Shown in pieces: positions 1-7,582 of a stretch of DNA of 64,000 nt. The position numbers and the translations under genes were made by a program. The notes under the pieces are model-generated. The model was not told the DNA's origin, ran no database searches, and saw only the letters and a program-made list of their open reading frames with translations. Within the stretch, counting starts at the first letter, position 1. Each line of letters begins with the position of its first letter. This stretch comes from Verrucomicrobiaceae bacterium UBA7681 (GTDB taxonomy: Bacteria; Verrucomicrobiota; Verrucomicrobiia; Verrucomicrobiales; Verrucomicrobiaceae). The stretch is from the NCBI GenBank assembly GCA_002482965.1, contig DLGZ01000011.1, forward strand, positions 121,874 to 185,873, given 5' to 3'.

Positions 1-1208
1 CGGCAAAGCCACGGCTGCCGGTGATTCTGATGACGGCCTTTACCACCACCGAACGTGCCATCGAGTCGATGAAGGCGGGCGCATTCGACTACCTGCTGAA
101 ACCGTTTGATCCGCCTGAGATGCTACGGGTTCTAGAGCGTGCGCTGCACATGACGTACGCGTCCGCGCGGCCCGTGCCGCTGCGTGAAGGGGAGACCGGA
201 AAGGCGGCGCTCATCGGCCGCAGCCGCGCCATGCAGGAGGTCTTCAAGCAGCTGGGAAGCTATGCGGCCACCCCGGTGCCGGTGCTGATTCTGGGGGAGA
301 CCGGAACGGGAAAGGAACTTGTGGCCCGTGCGCTGCACCTGCACAGCAGCCGCGCCGACCAGCCGTTTGTGGCGGTGAACTGCGCGGCGATTCCGGAGAA
401 CTTGATCGAAAGCGAACTCTTCGGACATGAGAAAGGTTCCTTCACCCACGCGGTGGCGCGTCGGGCGGGACGCTTTGAACAGGCGCAAGGCGGCACTTTG
501 TTTTTGGATGAGATTGGCGACATCCCGACGCCGGTTCAGGCGAAACTTTTGCGCGTGCTGCAGGAGCGGCGTGTCAGCCGAGTGGGGGGCAGCCAGGAGC
601 TGGTGCTCGATGTGCGCGTCATCACCGCGACGCACCGAGACCTGACCGCCATGATCAAGAAGGGGGAGTTTCGCGAAGATCTGCTCTACCGCCTGAACGG
701 TGCCGTCCTACGACTGCCGCCGTTGAGGGAGCGTCTTGAGGACATCACGCCGTTGACCCGGCATTTCCTGGCGAAGGTGGCGGGGCAGCTCGGCATCGCG
801 GAGCCCGCCATCGAACGTGAGGCGCTGGAGGTGCTCAAGCAGCACCGCTGGACGGGCAACGTGCGCGAACTGGAAAATGTGTCCCGCACCCTGCTCATTG
901 AGGCGCGCGGATTCCCCATCTCGGCGGAAATGGTGCGCACTTTACTGGAATCACCGCCGGTGGAGGCACCGGCGCGTACGATTGCTGAGCTGGTGGAGTC
1001 GAGTCTCCATGCCGCGCAGGCAGGCACGCTGCCCGGTGGTGCGTTGACTTCAGCGATGGAGGTGCTGGAACAGGTGCTGTATGCCAGCGCCCTTCGGCTC
1101 GCCGCTGGCAATCAAAGCCAGGTGGCCGAATGGCTCGGCGTCTCCCGCGTCACGGTACGGGAGAAGCTGGACCGCTATGACCTGCTGCCCAAACGGGCTA
1201 AAAAGTAA
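1..1208 (+). CDS. Sigma-54-dependent response regulator (NtrC family), 5' end cut by window
   Basis: Transcription activator that uses ATP to remodel sigma-54 RNA polymerase. The reading frame is open to the left edge, so the first part of the receiver domain is missing; the end of that domain is visible (AGAFDYLLKPFD, with the conserved K-P). Next comes the AAA+ domain with Walker A GETGTGKE, the ELFGHEKG segment, Walker B GTLFLDEIGD and the arginine-finger region RFREDLLYRLN-like (FREDLLYRLN). The C-terminus is a Fis-type helix-turn-helix (NQSQVAEWLGVSRVTVREKL). The sigma-54 contact loop reads GSFTHA instead of the canonical GAFTGA, differing at positions 2 and 5. The partner histidine kinase probably lies upstream, outside the window. 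Family assignment is secure; the target genes are unknown. Confidence 0.95.
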   Translation, partial: AKPRLPVILMTAFTTTERAIESMKAGAFDYLLKPFDPPEMLRVLERALHMTYASARPVPLREGETGKAALIGRSRAMQEVFKQLGSYAATPVPVLILGETGTGKELVARALHLHSSRADQPFVAVNCAAIPENLIESELFGHEKGSFTHAVARRAGRFEQAQGGTLFLDEIGDIPTPVQAKLLRVLQERRVSRVGGSQELVLDVRVITATHRDLTAMIKKGEFREDLLYRLNGAVLRLPPLRERLEDITPLTRHFLAKVAGQLGIAEPAIEREALEVLKQHRWTGNVRELENVSRTLLIEARGFPISAEMVRTLLESPPVEAPARTIAELVESSLHAAQAGTLPGGALTSAMEVLEQVLYASALRLAAGNQSQVAEWLGVSRVTVREKLDRYDLLPKRAKK

Positions 1209-1477
1209 TCACACTGGGGCAGCAGGGCGCTTTGGAAGTTTACACAAGGTGCTTTGAAACTTTACAACATGGTGGTGGATAGCAGCCGATGCGAAACGCT
1301 TCAAAGTCGCTGGATCCCAGCAAAATCAAGGCCTTCAGCGTGTGCTAAGGCTGCTGGCATGAAACTGGCAATATCAATGGGGGCAATCCAGAAGCGCTCC
1401 AACGCGGCAACCAACGCAAGAGTCGTTTCCCGGATGAAAATCTAATCCAACCAAACCAACCATAAATAATACCAGCC

Positions 1478-1675
1478 ATGAAAACAAAACTCATACTCGC
1501 CGCCCTGCTGGCCTCCGCCGCCGGTGCACTGGCCACACCTGCAATCTCCACACCGCAGAACAAAGGGCCTCAGCTGAATCGGTCTGCCCTGCATCTTAAC
1601 TTAGGCTCTGCTGGCCAAAAAGTCGCTTCCGGCCCGTTCCTCAACCATCCAGAAACCGCCCCTGGCCCGCATTGA
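1478..1675 (+). CDS. Small putative secreted peptide (65 aa)
   Basis: An unrecognised short gene. It starts MKTKLILAALLASAAGALA, a good Sec signal peptide (basic n-region, hydrophobic core, A-x-A cleavage site), and leaves a mature peptide of about 45 residues rich in Pro, Asn and Gly with no cysteine and no known motif. No strong Shine-Dalgarno sequence precedes the ATG. It is followed within 100 bp by two hairpins and a terminator, which suggests a short monocistronic transcript. It could be a true small exported protein, or a chance reading frame in a structured RNA; the signal peptide favours the former. Confidence 0.45.
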   Translation: MKTKLILAALLASAAGALATPAISTPQNKGPQLNRSALHLNLGSAGQKVASGPFLNHPETAPGPH

Positions 1676-1685
1676 TAGGAGCCAT

Positions 1686-1729
1686 CCAGCCGGACGGCTG
1701 GTGTGAGAGCACTGTTTCATAGGCAGTGC
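1686..1729 (+). other. Two consecutive stem-loops ahead of a terminator; possible structured RNA
   Basis: Two perfect 6-bp hairpins are visible: CCAGCC/GGCTGG (1686-1691 with 1696-1701, 4-nt loop) and GCACTG/CAGTGC (1709-1714 with 1724-1729, 9-nt loop). They lie between the small peptide gene and the terminator at 1741. They could be part of a 3' UTR or of a small RNA. The class is not recognised. Confidence 0.3.
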
Positions 1730-1740
1730 GTCACAGCAAG

Positions 1741-1770
1741 GCCGCCGCCGCAGAGGCGGCGGCTTTATTG
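1741..1770 (+). terminator. Rho-independent terminator
   Basis: A perfect 9-bp stem GCCGCCGCC/GGCGGCGGC (1741-1749 with 1755-1763), loop GCAGA, is followed by TTTATTG. The flanking AAG and TTT extend the pairing. It would end transcription of the small peptide gene or of the structured RNA before it. Confidence 0.75.
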
Positions 1771-1827
1771 TTGGGTGGACAAGACGACATCCATGCGGGG
1801 AGACCAGGGCAGTGAACGGGAGTCTGG

Positions 1828-3189
1828 TCACGGCTCAGTTTTTTGCAGGGACGTCCAAGGGTTTGCAGGAATTTTCTCTGACTTGGGACTCAGCACCGCT
1901 CCCTTTTGAAAGAGGGTCAGGCGCATGTGGGACTGACGGGCTACTTCCTCAAGGGCATCTCGATAGGAAATATTTTCGGCATTCAGGGAAATTTTTGGGG
2001 TGGGGATTTTGTCGTTGGCTTTCACCACAAGGTTCACTCCACTTAGCTGCGCACCTGGTTTCATCTGCAGCTCACGGCTTTTAATATGAAGGTATGCGGT
2101 GACCTCATCCAGATCGACATTTTGGAGGGTTAGTTTTGGAATGATGATGCTGTTCAATGTCTGCTCCAGGTGGCTCGTTTGGAGATCGAGAATCCCGATC
2201 CGCCAGGGAATGCTGCCATATTTTTTCGCCTGGTAGCCTTCGGCATCGACGCCTTGGAAGACGAAGCGGAGATTCGTGGGATCGACTTCAAGTGTTTCGT
2301 CATTGCCGTTACGGATGAGTTCGCCGTGGCTGATGCTGGTGGTCCAGGGCTTCTTTTGCGTGACGTTGGCGGTGGAGGCGAAAGGGTGATCGCGTGTGGC
2401 GGCGAGAGGACTCCAGGGGCCTTCGAGTTTGTCTGCCAGCCAGGCTTTGTAGTAGCGTTGGCCGGGGCCCATGGCCTCGATGAGGGTCAGATATTGGTCG
2501 CGGCCTTTGAGCTTGTAGGTATGCGAGGCTTCGAAGAGTTCATCCTTCGTATCTTTGAGCAGGAGCTCGGGCTTGGACCAGCCGAGCGGAAAGCTGGATA
2601 GGGAGGTTTCGCGCCGCCAGAAATGGCCGTCGTCGCTGGTGTAGAAGAGGTGGGCTTTGGCGGCGTCGCAGATGACCCAGAAGTCGATCCATTTGATTTG
2701 ATCGCCGCCTTCAGGCAGCGCATCGATCATTGGCTGCGGCTTGGTCCAGGACGTTGGATCAGCGAGGGTGGACGTGGTGGAAAAATAAGGCGCCATTTTT
2801 GGCGCACGGCGTTCATCGACGAGCTGGTAGATGAGATACCACTTTTGGTGCGGGGTGAAAAAGAACACCTGGGGAGCGCAATGATACTGATCATGAAGAT
2901 CAAGCGTGTGGCGCGGGGCCTTCCCGGCGTCCTTCCAATCGGCGAAGCTGAGGTATTGCATGTCCACCTTGCCCGAGGCGCGTCGATGTGTGGCAAAAAG
3001 ATGCCATTTTCCCTCATGAAACACCATGGTGGGGTCCTTGAGCGCCACATCAGGATCGGCAACGTCTGCTGCGGGACCGATGAGCGGGGGTGAGCTTTGC
3101 CACCGGAATTCGCCCGTGCTCAACCAGGCTGGGCCAGCCGCGTGAAGCGTGCTGATGAGACACAGGGCAAGCAGGGGGTGCAGTTTCAT
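1828..3189 (-). CDS. GH62-like alpha-L-arabinofuranosidase with C-terminal STN-like domain
   Basis: Secreted glycosidase of 453 aa predicted to release arabinose side chains from arabinoxylan or arabinan. The start chosen is the ATG at 3189, which gives the signal peptide MKLHPLLALCLISTLHAAG. The five-bladed propeller shows the GH62/clan GH-F signatures: STGEFRWQSSPPLI near the N-terminus, LKDPT (Asp52, candidate base), WIDFW (Asp169, pKa modulator) and ELFEAS (Glu220, candidate acid). After about residue 345 a second domain follows that resembles the secretin/TonB short N-terminal (STN) module common in this phylum (SIIIPKLTLQNVDLDEVTAYL; ISLNAENISYRDALEEVA). That pairing is unusual for GH62. 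The start overlaps the upstream HAD gene by ATGA, implying translational coupling. Catalytic residues are assigned by family analogy. Confidence 0.8.
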   Translation of the reverse strand: MKLHPLLALCLISTLHAAGPAWLSTGEFRWQSSPPLIGPAADVADPDVALKDPTMVFHEGKWHLFATHRRASGKVDMQYLSFADWKDAGKAPRHTLDLHDQYHCAPQVFFFTPHQKWYLIYQLVDERRAPKMAPYFSTTSTLADPTSWTKPQPMIDALPEGGDQIKWIDFWVICDAAKAHLFYTSDDGHFWRRETSLSSFPLGWSKPELLLKDTKDELFEASHTYKLKGRDQYLTLIEAMGPGQRYYKAWLADKLEGPWSPLAATRDHPFASTANVTQKKPWTTSISHGELIRNGNDETLEVDPTNLRFVFQGVDAEGYQAKKYGSIPWRIGILDLQTSHLEQTLNSIIIPKLTLQNVDLDEVTAYLHIKSRELQMKPGAQLSGVNLVVKANDKIPTPKISLNAENISYRDALEEVARQSHMRLTLFQKGAVLSPKSEKIPANPWTSLQKTEP

Positions 3190-3848
3190 GCCATGAGTTC
3201 CTTGAGCGAGACCTGCGCGAGTGAATCGACACGCTTCCATGCGCCGGTGAAGTCCAGGTGCCGTGTCATAGGCCCTGGTGCGACGATGCAGCGGATGCCG
3301 GCAGCCATGGCGGCGCGAAGTCCATTGAGTGAGTCTTCGAAAATGACGGCTTCCTCGGGGGCGACGCCGAGGTTTTCGGCAGCATGGAGGAAGAGGCTCG
3401 GATCGGGCTTCACCTTGCCGGTGTCATCGACGGTGGAGATGTGGTGGAAGTGTGCGTGCAGGCCGAGCTGGTCCATCCAGGAGTCGATCCATACCCGAGG
3501 GCTGCTGCTGGCGATGGCGATGCGCAGACCGAGTTCAGCGGCTTCTTGCAGGCGGTCCGCGACGCCGGGAAGCAGCTGCAGGTGTTTGCGCAGTTCACGT
3601 TCGCGGGTCTTGCGCTCTATTTCGACGGCGTCCCAGTCAAAGTCACGACTCGTGAGTTGTTCAAGATCCCGCCGTGGGTCGTAGCTGCCGGTGATGAAGT
3701 CGCTGCCTACAGCCTGTGCGTAGCGCTCCAGCGGCAGATCGTGGCCATGCTGATCGAAGATTTCTCTCCAAGTGAGGTAGCCGGTGCTTTCAGTGTCAAC
3801 GATGAGGCCGTCGAAGTCGAAGATCACGGCGCGGATGGATGGGGGCAT
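3186..3848 (-). CDS. HAD-superfamily phosphatase, beta-phosphoglucomutase-like
   Basis: A 220-aa cytosolic HAD hydrolase acting on a small phosphorylated metabolite, possibly a sugar phosphate. Motif I is VIFDFDGLIVDTE (catalytic Asp pair), motif II IAIASSS, motif III the Lys in GKVKPDP, and motif IV VIFEDSLNGLRAA. The cap insertion after motif I is typical of the PGM-like subfamily. The frame is open 30 codons further upstream, but that part is Arg/Phe-rich and unlike the family, so the ATG at 3848 (MPPSIRAVIFDFDG) is preferred. Its stop overlaps the start of the GH62-like gene by 4 bp, so the two are co-transcribed. The substrate cannot be read from sequence. Confidence 0.88.
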   Translation of the reverse strand: MPPSIRAVIFDFDGLIVDTESTGYLTWREIFDQHGHDLPLERYAQAVGSDFITGSYDPRRDLEQLTSRDFDWDAVEIERKTRERELRKHLQLLPGVADRLQEAAELGLRIAIASSSPRVWIDSWMDQLGLHAHFHHISTVDDTGKVKPDPSLFLHAAENLGVAPEEAVIFEDSLNGLRAAMAAGIRCIVAPGPMTRHLDFTGAWKRVDSLAQVSLKELMA

Positions 3849-3970
3849 GCGGATGGATGGCCGAAAGTAGCGAAAGATGCAAAAGATTCGAAAGCTGTGA
3901 AAACTGGCAGGCCACTTTTTTCTGCTTTTTCGTTTCATTCGCCCTCAAGGACATGGCAGCATGACCCACG

Positions 3971-4513
3971 ATGCTCAGTCTGAAACAATCAGCACCCGAA
4001 CGACTAAGAGAATGGCTCGAGTCATGGAAAAATGAGCCTTTGAGCTACACTCCTCCGCTGGCGGACGGTTTCATCGCTGATGAGCATGCAGTGATGCTGG
4101 GCAGGGGTGAGGTGGTCTATCGTGGTGCCTGCGAGTCTTTGGATGCTTGGTGTATGTTTCCAGCGTGGGCGGAGGTCAGTCGGCTGAAAGTACAAGGCCA
4201 GGAGGCGGGTCAGATCGTGGCGATGGTGACACGCATCTGCGGACTATGGTGGGTGAACCCCTGCCGGATTTTGCGGCGCTGCGATTCGGCGCATACGCAC
4301 GGCTTTGTCTATGGCACCTTGCCGGAGCATGCGGAGTGCGGCGAGGAGCAGTTCATCATTGAGCATCGTCCGGATGGTAGCGTGTGGTATGTGATCCGTG
4401 CGTTTTCACATCCTCGTCATTGGATGGCGTGGCTCGGCTTTCCACTTGCGCGTTGGTGGCAGTGCCGGTTTGTGCGCGATTCGCAAGCGAGGATGAGGGA
4501 GGCTGTCGCTTGA
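3971..4513 (+). CDS. DUF1990 family protein
   Basis: A 180-aa soluble protein matching the DUF1990 pattern: an N-terminal LSYTPPLADGF segment resembling the family's NYT motif, VMLGRGEVVYRGA, a central WVNPCRI, then FVYGTLPEHAECGEEQFIIE and a terminal FSHPRHWMAWLGFPLARW. The function of the family is not established. The gene overlaps the next by TTGA at 4510-4513, so it is coupled to the YndJ-like membrane protein. DUF1990 and YndJ proteins are, to my knowledge, often neighbours, and this arrangement supports a shared role. Confidence 0.8.
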   Translation: MLSLKQSAPERLREWLESWKNEPLSYTPPLADGFIADEHAVMLGRGEVVYRGACESLDAWCMFPAWAEVSRLKVQGQEAGQIVAMVTRICGLWWVNPCRILRRCDSAHTHGFVYGTLPEHAECGEEQFIIEHRPDGSVWYVIRAFSHPRHWMAWLGFPLARWWQCRFVRDSQARMREAVA

Positions 4514-5526
4514 ACGTCTGGATTCGATTGATCCTGTGGGCGTCGATTGTGGCCCTGCATTATGCTGTCTTGTGGGCCTGGCCAGCGGGGTACTGTGGTG
4601 TTGGGATGGTTGATCCTGGCGGGCCGGTTTGGATGATCCATGTGAATGAGCCGGACATTTGGGTTCACGCCCTGCTCATGCTTTCCGTGTTGGTTCTGAT
4701 GCCTCTTGGCGGTGAAGTGTGTGGATCAAAAACGTCCTGGATGGAGGAGATTTCGGCCTATCTGCTGGGGCTTTCCTTGCTGGTGAGTCCCGTGGATCCA
4801 AGAGTGTTGATTGCGGATGATCTCTCGATAAGAAGAATCCTTCCAATGGGCTTCCTGTTGTCATTACCCTGGCTCTGGGTTCGGATACGTGCTGCAGTTC
4901 CTGTCGTGGTGGACTGGCTGCGTCAAGGAGTCACAGACCGTGATCGTCTGTGCTTGGAATCTGCCCGGGTCTTCCCCGCCATTGGTGCTGCATGGCTGGT
5001 TGCATATCGTGCCAACTGGACACCGTGGGGATTTGATCCCTTGATCGTGCTGCTCACAGCGGCGCATTTCCATCATGCGGGATTTACGCTGCCACTGATG
5101 GCGGGCTTGAATTCCAAGGCGAGTCCGGGCTGTTGGACGCGCTTTTCATGTGTGGCGATATTGCTTGGCGTGCCGCTGGTCGGCGTGGGGATCACTTGCA
5201 CGCACTTTGGCGTGATGAAATTTGTGGAGCCGTTTGGCGTTGCGGTGTTGGTGCTGGGAGCACTTGGCGTTGCTGTTTCACAGGTATGGCGGGGACTGGA
5301 GCGGCAGCGTACTATCTTGACACGCATCGGTTTTCTCATTTCAGGTGCATCGCTGTTCGCTGCGATGGTTTTCGCGCTCGGCTTTGGCCTGCGTTACGTG
5401 ATTCCGAACTTCGCGCTGACGATGCCACAGATGTGGATGATCCACGGGACGCTGAATGCGTTTGGTTTCGGTCTGTGCGGGATCCTAGCCTGGCGGGCTG
5501 TGGTCAAGCGTTCTGGGCACCCTTGA
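4510..5526 (+). CDS. YndJ-like integral membrane protein
   Basis: A 338-aa protein with about nine hydrophobic segments, for example residues 5-22, 45-60, 66-85, 105-120, and several pairs in the second half. It fits the YndJ-like family of unknown function; the motif AAHFHHAGFTLP and the closing MIHGTLNAFGFGLCGILAW are characteristic. A TTG at 4510 is chosen because it overlaps the stop of DUF1990 and places the first membrane helix right after the start. The frame is open 42 codons further upstream, but that would lie inside DUF1990. The 3' end overlaps the convergent NDH-2 gene by 23 bp. Confidence 0.78.
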   Translation: MNVWIRLILWASIVALHYAVLWAWPAGYCGVGMVDPGGPVWMIHVNEPDIWVHALLMLSVLVLMPLGGEVCGSKTSWMEEISAYLLGLSLLVSPVDPRVLIADDLSIRRILPMGFLLSLPWLWVRIRAAVPVVVDWLRQGVTDRDRLCLESARVFPAIGAAWLVAYRANWTPWGFDPLIVLLTAAHFHHAGFTLPLMAGLNSKASPGCWTRFSCVAILLGVPLVGVGITCTHFGVMKFVEPFGVAVLVLGALGVAVSQVWRGLERQRTILTRIGFLISGASLFAAMVFALGFGLRYVIPNFALTMPQMWMIHGTLNAFGFGLCGILAWRAVVKRSGHP

Positions 5527-7531
5527 GCAGATCGAACAGCGTGATCATGCCGAGGAGTTTTTTTTGCTCATCGACGACGACCGCCTTGCTGACGCCGCTG
5601 CGCATCAGGGTTCCGACGAGCACGGGTACGGGAGTGTCGGCTGTGATGCAGAATGGTTTGGTGAGCGGCAGGGTCTTCAGCTGGTCCACGCAGTTGAAAC
5701 CGCGGTTCTTTAACCATTCGTAAGCTACGGAACGACGCAACAGGCCAATGACGCAGCCGTCGGCCGTGACGGGATAAGTGCTGTGCGGATGCACCTGAAA
5801 CTCCGCCACGGCATCCTGCACGGTGACATTGGCATCGAGGAAGGCGATGTTGCGCGTCATGACATCTGCGGCGCAGGCTTTGCGGGTGGCTTCTGGAATC
5901 ATGTCCACCGTCTGCTGGATTTCTTCGGGCAGGTGATACTGCTGCGCGGTGCCGCGGAAGAGGGAGTCCAGCGAGCCGATGCTTTTCGCGAGCGTCTTGA
6001 AGGTTTCACCGTCGATGGCGACGAGTTCGCTGGATACGGTGGCGGTGGCATCAAAACGCCAGATGCCGTCGGTCAGCAGAGCGCGTTCACCGAAGTGCTC
6101 GCCGGGTCCGGCGGCTTTGACGAGCTGGCCTTGCGCGTCGGTGATGTTCACATTGCCTTTTTTGACAGCGTAGAGGGATTGAGCAGGCTCACCGGCATGG
6201 AACAGAGAATCTCCCGGCTCGAGATGCATCTCGCCAAGAGGCGATGAGAAGCTGGGAGTGAGCAGGTTGATGTCGCGCGGGAAGAACAATTCAAAGCTCC
6301 ACTCTGCCATGACGCGCAGCTTGCGGTCAAAGCCGGGGAGCTTCATGAGGTAGATGCTGCGCCACATGAACCAGGCAATGATGCCGGAGAAACGCATGCC
6401 AAACACCTGTGCGACCGCTTTGCGGTGACCGATGGTGGCGAGTTCGCCGAGGCCGGTGAAGCGAAACGGTTTCAACTCACGTCCGGCGAAACTGGCGGCG
6501 ATGTTTTTGGCAACGAGCGCCCCTTGGCGCATGGCAAACTGCGCGGTCTCCGGGCAGTTGCCGCCGTCTGATTTGGGGAATGCGGCGCAATCTCCTGCCG
6601 ACCACACGTTGGTGAGGCCTTTAACCTGTCCGCTGGATTCGACGACGACCTTGCCGCGCTCCACGGGGAGCCCGCCGCTGGCACCGAGTGCGGTGATTTG
6701 CGGATGGGGCGCATTGCCGACGGTGCAGACCACGAGGGTGGCGGAAAGAGAGACGCCATCCCCCAGCTGCACGGTGCGTGCCGTGACAGCGCGCACGCGG
6801 CTTTTGAAGATGATTTTCACCCCCATCTCGGTGAGGCATTTGCCGGTGTAGGTGCCGAGGCTGTCGCTCAGCATGCCCAGCAGGCGTTCCCCGCTGTGGA
6901 TCAGCGTGACGCTGGGTTCATCGGGCTCGATGTTCTCGTAGAAGCGGCGTGCGCCCTGAATCAAATCCTGGATCTGCCCGGCAGTTTCCACCCCGGAGTA
7001 ACCACCGCCGACGATGACGAAGGAGAGCAGTTCTTTGCGCAGCTTGGGGTTGGTGATGAGATTGGCCTCCTCCAGGCGGCTGATGATGGCGGCGCGCAGC
7101 TTCATCGCATCGCCCACCGTACGCATGAGGTAGGCGTGCTCGCCCATGCCGGGAATGCGGCTGAGGTCCACCCCGGCACCGGGTGCGAGCATGAGATGCT
7201 CAAAGCCCACCGTGACCTGAGGTGTGAACATGCCGCCGTTCAGCGTGATGATGCGGTTCTCGAGATCGATGTGCGTGACCTCGCCTTTCAGCACCTCCGC
7301 GCCACGGCAGATCATGCGGATGGGATTGACCACATGCTGAGGCGACAGCGAGCCGCCTGCGACTTCGGGGAGCATCGGCTGGAAGACCATGTGGTTCTCG
7401 CTGGCAATGATGCCGACGGTCATGCCGGCCACACTCTCGGTGAGGCGAAGCAGCTCGCGTGCACAGTAAACTCCTGCAAACCCTCCACCGATGATGGCTA
7501 CTTTGAAAATGCGGTCGGGTTGCTTGGGCAT
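5504..7531 (-). CDS. NDH-2-type FAD NADH dehydrogenase fused to cNMP-binding and CBS domains
   Basis: Predicted type II NADH:quinone oxidoreductase: it would pass electrons from NADH to membrane quinone without proton pumping. Residues 9-430 carry the family: FAD Rossmann VAIIGGGFAGVYCAREL, NAD-binding FVIVGGGYSGVETAG, and the second FAD motif NVWSAGDCAAFP. Unusually, the 675-aa protein continues with a cyclic-nucleotide-binding domain (about 455-545; PGEHFGERALLTDG resembles the phosphate-binding cassette) and then a CBS pair (about 560-670; ADVMTRNIAFLD, LLGMITLFDLLKG). Ordinary NDH-2 is about 430 aa. The added domains suggest control by a cyclic nucleotide and adenylates, which is inference. 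The neighbouring RCK channel and CBS protein may belong to the same energy-sensing group. Confidence 0.88.
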   Translation of the reverse strand: MPKQPDRIFKVAIIGGGFAGVYCARELLRLTESVAGMTVGIIASENHMVFQPMLPEVAGGSLSPQHVVNPIRMICRGAEVLKGEVTHIDLENRIITLNGGMFTPQVTVGFEHLMLAPGAGVDLSRIPGMGEHAYLMRTVGDAMKLRAAIISRLEEANLITNPKLRKELLSFVIVGGGYSGVETAGQIQDLIQGARRFYENIEPDEPSVTLIHSGERLLGMLSDSLGTYTGKCLTEMGVKIIFKSRVRAVTARTVQLGDGVSLSATLVVCTVGNAPHPQITALGASGGLPVERGKVVVESSGQVKGLTNVWSAGDCAAFPKSDGGNCPETAQFAMRQGALVAKNIAASFAGRELKPFRFTGLGELATIGHRKAVAQVFGMRFSGIIAWFMWRSIYLMKLPGFDRKLRVMAEWSFELFFPRDINLLTPSFSSPLGEMHLEPGDSLFHAGEPAQSLYAVKKGNVNITDAQGQLVKAAGPGEHFGERALLTDGIWRFDATATVSSELVAIDGETFKTLAKSIGSLDSLFRGTAQQYHLPEEIQQTVDMIPEATRKACAADVMTRNIAFLDANVTVQDAVAEFQVHPHSTYPVTADGCVIGLLRRSVAYEWLKNRGFNCVDQLKTLPLTKPFCITADTPVPVLVGTLMRSGVSKAVVVDEQKKLLGMITLFDLLKGAQNA

Positions 7532-7582
7532 AGTCCGCAGATCAGACGCAGGCAGCGAGCCAGCTTGACCGAAAAATGCTTT

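Noticed and set aside
1254..1445. 63-codon plus-strand frame between the response regulator and the small secreted gene
   Set aside because: No signal peptide, membrane helix or motif; composition looks random, and it spans the direct repeat region. Treated as non-coding.
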